NCBI GenBank assembly: GCA_017621295.1
Contig: JAGATI010000168.1
Span: forward strand, 1 to 13,687
Source: Clostridia bacterium
GTDB taxonomy: Bacteria; Bacillota_A; Clostridia; TANB77; CAG-508
DNA length: 13,687 nucleotides
Direction of reading: 5' to 3'
The translations under genes were made by a program, and so were the position numbers. Within the stretch, counting starts at the first letter, position 1. Each line of letters starts with the position of its first letter. The notes below the pieces were generated by a model, which saw only the letters and a program-made list of their open reading frames with translations, searched no databases and was not told where the DNA came from. Shown in pieces: positions 6,971 to 13,687 of this stretch.

Positions 6971-9900
6971 ATGTCAGGAAACACGCAAGGGGCAAAGGAA
7001 ACATTTGGAGCAGCTAAAAAGGCTTTTAATGATAGCAAAATTAATGACGACCAAAATAGTGGACAAGTTGATGACAACCAAGAAGAAGCAGGTAGTTTTC
7101 AAGATACTGCTAGAAGTAGTGGTAAAGGAAAAGAAGGAGCTAGAAAAGCAAAAAATGCAGCTAAAAGAGGAAAAAAGTTCTTTAACGGACTAAAAGGGAT
7201 AAAATCCTTAGCTCCATTAGTTTCTGTATTAAGCACTATTGGAATTGCTTTACTTATTATCTTTTTAATAATAGGATTTATAGGATTTTTTACTACACTA
7301 CCTGGACTTGCAATGGAAAAAATTGCAGAAATATGTGAAAACTTCTGGAATTGGTTTGCAGGAGCAGAAAAGATAGAAGTTGGTGAAAATGATTTAGTAG
7401 ATTTAGCAAATTATATACAAGAACTAGGGTACGAACTTGTTGGAAGTGGTTTTGCAACTAAAAGTCAGGTTGTAAGAAACAAAGATACAGGAGAAGTAAC
7501 AGCTGTAGAAACTGACTATGAAGGAAATCTAGGTGACACACCTAATTATTTATATGCATATGTTTTACAAAATGAAAGAATGTATACATTAAGAGGTGTT
7601 GAAGAGACAGGGGTTAATAAATTATTGTCATGTATACCGATACTAGGAAGTGCTACGGATGCATTTGAAGAGTGGATTAGAAATGGAAACTATGTTCGTA
7701 GCCCATCACACTATGGTATGTTGTATTTTGATGACATGGGTGAAAATTGGCTTTCTGCTTTGGATGATTTTGATCCATCTATAGATAGAGCAAACAAGAC
7801 ATTAAAAATAAAAACTGGTTTTTGGAATGTTTCTCAGATGAATTGGGATTTAGATGGTTGGACAGGTAGATATGGCAAACCAATAGAGTTATCTTTAGCG
7901 CTACATTTATCTACCATGGCACCAGATTTTGTTTATGATTTTTGTATGGATAATGCTTTACAAACACAGATAGAACTTGGAACTAAAGAAATGGAATATA
8001 CAGCTGATTATAAGTTTATATCAAATGATGGAGTAACTCTAACAAGGGAGCAAGTAATACAAGAATTTGAAACCCACGTAAAGGATATTAGTATTAATAA
8101 TAATTATAATGCTTTATTTTTGTCTAAAGACAAAATTGAAGAGTATTCATGGGATTTTGGATGGGCTAATCAACAAGTATATACACCACCAATAGAAATT
8201 TTGAATACAACCAATATAATTTGTGTAGCAAATGATGAGAAGGGAGAATATGATTATTACAAGGCATTAGATAAAGATGGTAATCCAATAGAACTATATG
8301 ATAAAGTTAATAAAATTCCAAAACTGTATACAATAGAAAGAGATGATACAGGAAAACCAATATTTATAGAGTCAGAGTATGGTAAAAACTTATGTAATTT
8401 GGAAGATGGCAAACTTTTTTTTAGTGAAGATGGAAGTGATTATACTTATGTTATGATTGAATGGGTAAGTTTTCAAGATATGATAAATATACTAGATTAT
8501 GGTACTGCAGCCGAAAAATTAAGGATATTATGTGCATTAGAAAAAGATAGGGCATCAGGTTCAGAACTGGCAAAATGTGGAATACATAGTTTGCTAAGAG
8601 ATATTGATGACTGTATTAATTATATGAGTGGAGCTAGAGATATCGATGACGGTATTGAGTATAGCGTAGATTTTAATTGGTATCAGCCGGATGAAGGATA
8701 TTGGACCTATTTTTTAGGTGATGCTGGAAAAATGCAAGATATTTTTAATAAATATGATGAAGGTAATCATATATTAGAGATGGATTATAAGAGGTTTAGC
8801 GATGAAATAGATGTGGATAATCTTTGTAAAGATATGAAAGAAGCATTGATAGACCTAGTTGGCAGAATGAATCAAGATATACGTATGATAGAAACATATA
8901 TGGAACAAATTATTGCGAAAAAGGTTGCAGAATTTAATAAATATGGATTAGATGCAGAAACATTTTTTTTATTATACAAAGTGATGCGTTCACAAGATAC
9001 AAGTGTACATACATTTAAACCATATATAAATAAAGTTACAAATCATTGGTATAAGGATGTATATTTTCATCCAGATGATGATGATTACGACAATGGAAAA
9101 ATTCCAACTGATTGGGAGTCGGCTTATGATTTTACAAAAGAAATAGAAGATGATACAGGAGAGTATAATCCTGAAGGATTAGCCAATACAGAGGATATTC
9201 AAAAGTTAAAGCAAGCTGGAAAAATAATGTATACATTAAATGGTACTGGAGATAATGGTACAGATGTTACACAAATAAAGCAACCATTTATTTTAAAAAC
9301 AGAGCCATGGCATAATAAGGTAAAAAATTGGTTAACAAGTGGATACTTCTTTATATATGATGGTACAAAAGAAACAGCAGAGGAAATAGAAGCAGCAAGA
9401 AAGGTTTTAAAAAACGAATATAATCCTGCTGATCCATTGTTAATTTCTTCTGAATATCATGGATTAAATGATAAATTACTAATCGATTCTGACAATAATG
9501 AAAAACCTGAAGTTGCAGAGATTGATGCAAGAGCAAAAGAACTTAATGATATTTTAGCTTCAACTGAATATAAAGATGGAAAAAAATATAAGGTAAGATT
9601 ACAAAAAATTAATTTTGCTAAAAAATCATCTTTAGCAGCATTCTCTATATTAGAAAGTGTTCATACAAAAGATGGTGAATATGTATATCGTGATTTAAAA
9701 GAATTTATGATTGAGCTTGGATATTTTTCAGAAGGTGACTTTGAGACTATTGAAAGTAATGTATTAGATTGGATTATACCAAGTTATACACCAGATGAGT
9801 GGCCTGATACTAGATATGAGAAGAAAAATGACCGATATGGTACATATATAAGATCTAAAGCAAGTATAGAAGAAGAAAAACAAAAGGAAAAGGACGATTT

Positions 9901-11701
9901 GGCTAAATTAGAAGAACAGGATCCAAATGATACAGTTGGAGATGGAACAGTAGGAAGTACTAATTCAAGTGGTTCAACTACTACATCTAATGGGCAATCA
10001 ACTACACATACAACATCAGGAGTAGAAGAGAAGTCTGTAGATGCAATCGATTATGGAGAAGAAGGATACGCAACAGTTACTATAATAAATGGAGTATCGT
10101 ATAAAAATTATAAACAAGGAAATTACCCTAGCCAGAAGGTTTCAAGCCAATATTCTCAAATAAAACCTTCTAAAAGTACAGATGCATTTGGACGTGTAGG
10201 ATGTGGACCAACGTCTACTGCAGTTGTATTATCTGCATATGGAAAAGTGGGGTCTATAGGGAAAGATGCATTACCATATGTTATAGGAGAAGAGATAGGA
10301 GTAACTACTCAAGGTACAAAATCATCAGAAGACATAAAAAAGGCATTTGATAGTAGAGGAATTGCTGCAACAGTATATTATAAAAGTAATCCTGATATAT
10401 ACAATATTATGGATAAAGCTCTTAAAGAAGGAAGACCAATAATTGCTAATGTTAATCCAGGCTCATATTCTCCAAATGGACATTATATTGCAATATTAGG
10501 ATATGATTCAAACAATAAATTAGTAATTTCAAATCCTTATGGTTATGGGATTTATGGAAATTCAGGAACACATAATCCAGGAGAGGTAACTTTACAGGAG
10601 TTTATAAATAAACATTTAGGTGGAGGAAGTCAAACTTTATTGATTCCAGATATAGCTCCAGCAGGAACTAGTTTGGCTAAAAGTTCATCTATAAAGGGAT
10701 TTGATGAAAATTTGGATGTAATTGCACCAGAGCAATGTATAGTAATAAATAAAGAAATTGGAGATAGATCTGATTCTATAACTATCAAATTTACATCAGA
10801 AAATAAAGTTAAAGATATGACAATGAAAATAGAAGGAATAAAGCTAAATGATGATATAGAAGAAAATAAAGTTATTGATAAGGGAACAGTAATAGGAAAA
10901 ACTACAAAAGAAGATATAAAACTTTTAATGAGAGATGCAAAAAAGGCAATTATTAATAATATAGAGGATTATATGCAACCACCAGAAAAACTGAAGAAAG
11001 TTGCTAATGGGGGTGGAGGAACTATTCCTTTATTTAGCACAAGTCTTTCTAGACAAGAATTTATAGACGGAGCTAATAATTATTCTGGAATTGCTGGAAC
11101 AGAATTTGATGGTAAAATGGGAGAATTTTATGATATTTGTACTAAAAATGGAATAAATCCAGTAATAGCATTTACAAGAGCAATTTGGGAATCTGGTTTA
11201 ACTCATGATGGAGGTACTCATAATTATTGGGGAATTAATATACCTAATGGAAGTGGCTATGTAGGTGTAGCAGATAGTATGTTAGGAACACTACAAGTAT
11301 ATTGCGATTTACTAAATAGTTATTCAGATCCAACTACATGGCAGTATAAAACAATTATGGAAAGATATAATGAAAGAAAAGATTGTACAGAAAATGGAGG
11401 ATGTAATACAAGTGGTTATGGTACTCCAGATACAATAGAAGGTATTATGAGCTTATATAGTAGTTTAGGAATACATGAATATGGAAATGCAGGCGATGGA
11501 GGATATTACTATTTAGATCCAGATAGAGCAGGAGTAACATATATATATGAAACTCATGAAGAATTTGTTAGCTTATGTAAAAATCAACATAGTGAAGGAT
11601 CAAGTGTTACTGTATGGGAAAACGCACAATATACAGCGTACCAAGTAAAGCTAATGGCTGATACAGCAGAAAATATATGGGGTGAAAAAGCTCTAGAATA
11701 A
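6971..11701 (+). CDS. Giant membrane-anchored multidomain peptidoglycan hydrolase (VirB1-like role)
   Basis: This 1,576-residue protein (numbered from ATG 6971; a GTG at 6962 would add three) probably opens the cell wall for the secretion channel. Residues 1-76 are polar, Lys/Asp/Gln-rich and likely cytoplasmic. One transmembrane helix lies at about 83-107, and the rest should be outside. Residues 130-960 match nothing I know. A charged helix (965-982) and a Ser/Thr linker (987-1017) lead to a C39-like peptidase at 1042-1227, with Cys1078 in GCGPTST, His1171 in GHYIAILGYD and Asn1188 in NPYG. Residues 1243-1337 resemble an M23/LytM beta domain without zinc ligands. Residues 1361-1537 resemble glucosaminidase/lysozyme enzymes, with putative catalytic Glu1407 in IWESGL followed by NYWGIN. 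The helical C-terminus (YTAYQVKLMADTAENIWG) recalls clostridial wall hydrolases. Ten bases separate it from the next gene. Confidence 0.94.
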   Translation: MSGNTQGAKETFGAAKKAFNDSKINDDQNSGQVDDNQEEAGSFQDTARSSGKGKEGARKAKNAAKRGKKFFNGLKGIKSLAPLVSVLSTIGIALLIIFLIIGFIGFFTTLPGLAMEKIAEICENFWNWFAGAEKIEVGENDLVDLANYIQELGYELVGSGFATKSQVVRNKDTGEVTAVETDYEGNLGDTPNYLYAYVLQNERMYTLRGVEETGVNKLLSCIPILGSATDAFEEWIRNGNYVRSPSHYGMLYFDDMGENWLSALDDFDPSIDRANKTLKIKTGFWNVSQMNWDLDGWTGRYGKPIELSLALHLSTMAPDFVYDFCMDNALQTQIELGTKEMEYTADYKFISNDGVTLTREQVIQEFETHVKDISINNNYNALFLSKDKIEEYSWDFGWANQQVYTPPIEILNTTNIICVANDEKGEYDYYKALDKDGNPIELYDKVNKIPKLYTIERDDTGKPIFIESEYGKNLCNLEDGKLFFSEDGSDYTYVMIEWVSFQDMINILDYGTAAEKLRILCALEKDRASGSELAKCGIHSLLRDIDDCINYMSGARDIDDGIEYSVDFNWYQPDEGYWTYFLGDAGKMQDIFNKYDEGNHILEMDYKRFSDEIDVDNLCKDMKEALIDLVGRMNQDIRMIETYMEQIIAKKVAEFNKYGLDAETFFLLYKVMRSQDTSVHTFKPYINKVTNHWYKDVYFHPDDDDYDNGKIPTDWESAYDFTKEIEDDTGEYNPEGLANTEDIQKLKQAGKIMYTLNGTGDNGTDVTQIKQPFILKTEPWHNKVKNWLTSGYFFIYDGTKETAEEIEAARKVLKNEYNPADPLLISSEYHGLNDKLLIDSDNNEKPEVAEIDARAKELNDILASTEYKDGKKYKVRLQKINFAKKSSLAAFSILESVHTKDGEYVYRDLKEFMIELGYFSEGDFETIESNVLDWIIPSYTPDEWPDTRYEKKNDRYGTYIRSKASIEEEKQKEKDDLAKLEEQDPNDTVGDGTVGSTNSSGSTTTSNGQSTTHTTSGVEEKSVDAIDYGEEGYATVTIINGVSYKNYKQGNYPSQKVSSQYSQIKPSKSTDAFGRVGCGPTSTAVVLSAYGKVGSIGKDALPYVIGEEIGVTTQGTKSSEDIKKAFDSRGIAATVYYKSNPDIYNIMDKALKEGRPIIANVNPGSYSPNGHYIAILGYDSNNKLVISNPYGYGIYGNSGTHNPGEVTLQEFINKHLGGGSQTLLIPDIAPAGTSLAKSSSIKGFDENLDVIAPEQCIVINKEIGDRSDSITIKFTSENKVKDMTMKIEGIKLNDDIEENKVIDKGTVIGKTTKEDIKLLMRDAKKAIINNIEDYMQPPEKLKKVANGGGGTIPLFSTSLSRQEFIDGANNYSGIAGTEFDGKMGEFYDICTKNGINPVIAFTRAIWESGLTHDGGTHNYWGINIPNGSGYVGVADSMLGTLQVYCDLLNSYSDPTTWQYKTIMERYNERKDCTENGGCNTSGYGTPDTIEGIMSLYSSLGIHEYGNAGDGGYYYLDPDRAGVTYIYETHEEFVSLCKNQHSEGSSVTVWENAQYTAYQVKLMADTAENIWGEKALE

Positions 11702-11711
11702 GAGGTGGAAA

Positions 11712-12281
11712 ATGAAGAATTTAAAAGATATAATTATTATATTAATATTCTTAGTTATTATTGTATTTAATGTAATACTATTAAATATAAATCTTGGTCA
11801 AATAAATACAATTCAGCATGATTTAGAATATATAAATTCAGATGAGGTTCCAGAAGGGATAGAATCTCCTAAGTTTATTGGGAAGACTTTTTCACAATAT
11901 TCAGGAAATGTAAAAGCAATATCTGTATCAAAAGCATGTTATATGTTTGCAACTAATATTTTACCAGAATATAGAAAGGAATGTGCAAAAGAAGATATAA
12001 TTGAATATTATAACAAACATGCTGGAGATATATTTATATTAACTGGGATACAAACTCAAGAGGACTTTTGTAGATTGATTAAAGAAATAAAAAAATTAAA
12101 TGAAAATCTTATCTTTGAAAGTTATAGGTTTGACTTTAATAATATTTCAATAAATAATGATTATATAATTGCTAAATTATATATAAAATATAAGAATTGC
12201 GATGAAGTTATGGTTAATGTTAAAATATATAATCAAGTTTATAATGATAGAACATCAATTTGTTTTTACACTAATAAATAA
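11712..12281 (+). CDS. Small single-pass membrane protein, unknown function
   Basis: The protein has 189 residues. GAGGTGG at 11702-11708 lies three bases before ATG. Residues 6-27 form one strongly hydrophobic helix after a MKNLKD start, which predicts a bitopic protein with a short cytoplasmic end and an outside domain. Residues 66-130 look helical and 135-187 look like beta strands. This order resembles the NTF2-like fold suggested for the next two genes, but the AYNLL motif is absent, so the relation is speculative. Five cysteines (76, 91, 120, 163, 184) lie in the predicted outside domain. Position and topology suggest an accessory or scaffold subunit of the same apparatus. I recognise no named family. 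Confidence 0.93.
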   Translation: MKNLKDIIIILIFLVIIVFNVILLNINLGQINTIQHDLEYINSDEVPEGIESPKFIGKTFSQYSGNVKAISVSKACYMFATNILPEYRKECAKEDIIEYYNKHAGDIFILTGIQTQEDFCRLIKEIKKLNENLIFESYRFDFNNISINNDYIIAKLYIKYKNCDEVMVNVKIYNQVYNDRTSICFYTNK

Positions 12282-12299
12282 ATTAAAGGAGAGAAATTA

Positions 12300-12848
12300 G
12301 TGAAGGAAGATCGTAAATTAATAATTATAATAAGTTTTATTTTCGCATTAATTCTTACTGTAATTAATATAAGTATATATGTTAATAAAGTAATTATTCC
12401 ATCTAATAAAGCTAACGGGGTTTTAAAAAAATATAATGCTAGTAATACCACAGTCGAAGTGACAACACAAAATGATGGACAAGCAAGTGATGATATCTTA
12501 GGTAAATTAAAAGAGATGTCTGAACGTGAGAGAATGGAATTTTATTTTTCCGAATTTATGGATTACATAGAAAATGGAAAATATCAAGAAGCATATAACT
12601 TATTGTATCCAGACTTTAAAGATAACTATTTTAAAACATTAGATGATTTTAAAAAATATGTAAATAAAACATATCCAGAGTTTGTTTCTTTTAGTTATAA
12701 TAATATAGAAAGACAAGGAAGTATATATGTTTTAATGATAACTGTTATCAATCCAGATTTAAGTAAAAGTGAAGCGAAAAAAAGCCAAAGGATTGTAATA
12801 AAGGAAAATAATTTCAATGATTTTGTTTTATCATTTCAGGTTATATAA
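12300..12848 (+). CDS. Single-pass membrane protein with NTF2-like domain (possible VirB8-like scaffold)
   Basis: The protein has 182 residues. It starts at GTG with AAGGAG at 12286-12291, eight bases upstream; no better in-frame start exists. Residues 7-28 form the transmembrane helix, 30-75 a polar linker, and 76-182 a domain with the motif GKYQEAYNLLYPDFKDNYF, then FKKYV and a beta-rich end (IYVLMITVINP, RIVIKENN, FVLSFQVI). The motif recurs in the next gene and is typical of small NTF2-like domains. In Gram-positive conjugation systems VirB8-type scaffold proteins combine one N-terminal helix with an NTF2-like domain, so that role is plausible, but many unrelated proteins share the fold. 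The gap to the next gene is 12 bases. Confidence 0.93.
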   Translation: MKEDRKLIIIISFIFALILTVINISIYVNKVIIPSNKANGVLKKYNASNTTVEVTTQNDGQASDDILGKLKEMSERERMEFYFSEFMDYIENGKYQEAYNLLYPDFKDNYFKTLDDFKKYVNKTYPEFVSFSYNNIERQGSIYVLMITVINPDLSKSEAKKSQRIVIKENNFNDFVLSFQVI

Positions 12849-12852
12849 GGAG
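12847..12852 (+). promoter_or_regulatory. Ribosome site overlapping the upstream stop codon
   Basis: AAGGAG includes the last two bases of the preceding TAA (12846-12848) and is eight bases before ATG 12861, which suggests translational coupling of the two paralogous genes. Confidence 0.75.
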
Positions 12853-12860
12853 AAAAGAAT

Positions 12861-13687
12861 ATGGGATTTTGGTTAAATCTTAGATTAAAAGTAAGAGATT
12901 TTTTTAAAAAACATAAAAAGAAAATTACTATAATAGTTATTATTGTGGGAATTGTAATTGCAATTGATAGATTTCTAGGAAGTCGTCCAGTTGTAGAATT
13001 ACCAAGTACTACATATGAGCCACATAGTCCTGTTATGGACGAAACAGCTAAAGTGCCAGAACAGTACAAAGCTCCAATTAATAATTTGATAGATAACTAT
13101 GTTAACTATTGTAATAATAAAGAATATGAAAATGCATATAATTTATTAAGTAGTGATTTTAAAGCTAATTATTGTGATAATATAGAAGAATTTAAAACAT
13201 ATGTAGACCAACTATACAAAGAAAAACAAATATATAATATACAAAATTTTTCTAATGTAAATGGTGCATATGTATATAGATTAAGATTGTTAAATGATAT
13301 TTTAGCTACAGGTACTACAGATGGTTATGAATATAAGGAAGAAAAGGTTGTAATAAAGGAAGAAAATGGTGTCCTTAAGTTAGCTTTAAATGGTTATGTT
13401 GGTGAAGAAAATTTGGGAATTGTTGCAGAAGATGAATATATGAGAATTGATATTGTAAAAAAAGAAGTTAAATATACATCAGAAACATATACTGTAGAAA
13501 TTACAAATAAAACAGGTAATTTTATAGTATTACTAGATAATACAGAAATGGATGAAATTGTAATGAAAGTAAATGGAGATAGTAGAGGTGTTAATGGTTT
13601 AGAAAATGGTAATCTTGTTGTATTACCAAATAGTAAGAAAACTCTTACATTACCTTTTGACCAATATTATGATGATGGAGTTAATCC
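12861..13687 (+). CDS. Single-pass membrane protein with NTF2-like and second beta-rich domain, 3' partial
   Basis: The frame runs from ATG 12861 to the window end without a stop, giving 275 codons; the rest is outside. A basic start (KVRDFFKKHKKK) precedes a transmembrane helix at about residues 21-38 and a Pro/Glu-containing linker to about 70. Residues 73-185 match the preceding protein: NKEYENAYNLLSSDFKANY, then EEFKTYV, then YVYRLRLLN, so the two are paralogues with NTF2-like domains. From about residue 190 a second beta-rich region begins (YMRIDIVKKEVKYTSETYTV and following), which the preceding protein lacks and which looks like an immunoglobulin-type sandwich. A VirB8-like scaffold role is inferred from topology, fold and neighbours. 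Having two related copies in a row suggests a hetero-oligomer. Confidence 0.92.
   Translation, partial: MGFWLNLRLKVRDFFKKHKKKITIIVIIVGIVIAIDRFLGSRPVVELPSTTYEPHSPVMDETAKVPEQYKAPINNLIDNYVNYCNNKEYENAYNLLSSDFKANYCDNIEEFKTYVDQLYKEKQIYNIQNFSNVNGAYVYRLRLLNDILATGTTDGYEYKEEKVVIKEENGVLKLALNGYVGEENLGIVAEDEYMRIDIVKKEVKYTSETYTVEITNKTGNFIVLLDNTEMDEIVMKVNGDSRGVNGLENGNLVVLPNSKKTLTLPFDQYYDDGVN

Noticed and set aside
7005..7193. Overlapping plus-strand frame of 62 codons
   Set aside because: It is a lysine-rich shadow of the first part of the giant hydrolase gene with no ribosome site.
8415..8970. Two runs of eight T (8415-8422 and 8963-8970) as possible phase-variable or slippage sites
   Set aside because: Such runs are expected in DNA this AT-rich, both are in frame, and there is no second-frame product or repeat expansion to support switching.
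1..13687. Alternative genetic code with TGA as tryptophan
   Set aside because: All genes use TGG for tryptophan, end in TAA or TAG, and contain no in-frame TGA. The standard code is sufficient.

Overview
The window is one uninterrupted stretch of seven plus-strand genes in very AT-rich DNA. Spacers are 8 to 35 bases, strong Shine-Dalgarno sites precede the internal genes, and no terminator or opposite-strand gene is visible, so this looks like the interior of one long operon. The base composition, AGA-dominated arginine codons, AGGAGG/AGGTGA-type ribosome sites and secreted peptidoglycan hydrolases point to a low-GC Gram-positive (Firmicutes, probably clostridial) genome or a mobile element resident in one. 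About 4,400 codons contain no in-frame TGA and all tryptophans are TGG, so the standard bacterial code fits and a mycoplasma-type code does not. The species cannot be named from the sequence.

Layout: (1) bases 1-1498, a membrane-anchored surface protein of unknown function whose start lies before the window; (2) 1517-4939, an NlpC/P60-type peptidase domain fused to a polytopic VirB6/TrbL-like membrane core and a 500-residue lysine-rich tail; (3) 4953-6935, a second VirB6/TrbL-like protein related to the first, with a pentapeptide-repeat linker in its tail; (4) 6971-11701, a giant single-pass protein with a C39-like peptidase, a probably degenerate M23-like domain and a glucosaminidase/lysozyme-like domain at its C-terminus; (5) 11712-12281, (6) 12300-12848 and (7) 12861 to beyond the window end, three proteins with one N-terminal transmembrane helix. 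The last two share an NTF2-like motif and recall VirB8-type scaffold proteins. No gap without a gene exceeds 35 bases.

Taken together the genes resemble the membrane-channel and wall-penetrating part of a Gram-positive type IV secretion (conjugation-like) machine: two VirB6-like channel proteins, wall hydrolases in the VirB1 role, and bitopic scaffold candidates in the VirB8 role. The ATPases (VirB4, VirD4), a relaxase and an origin of transfer are not in the window, so whether the machine moves DNA or protein is undetermined. The unusual points are the hydrolase-channel fusion, the duplicated channel gene, the multi-enzyme 1,576-residue protein with about 830 unassigned residues, and the minisatellite in the second channel gene. 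Family assignments come from motifs read by eye; no database search was possible.
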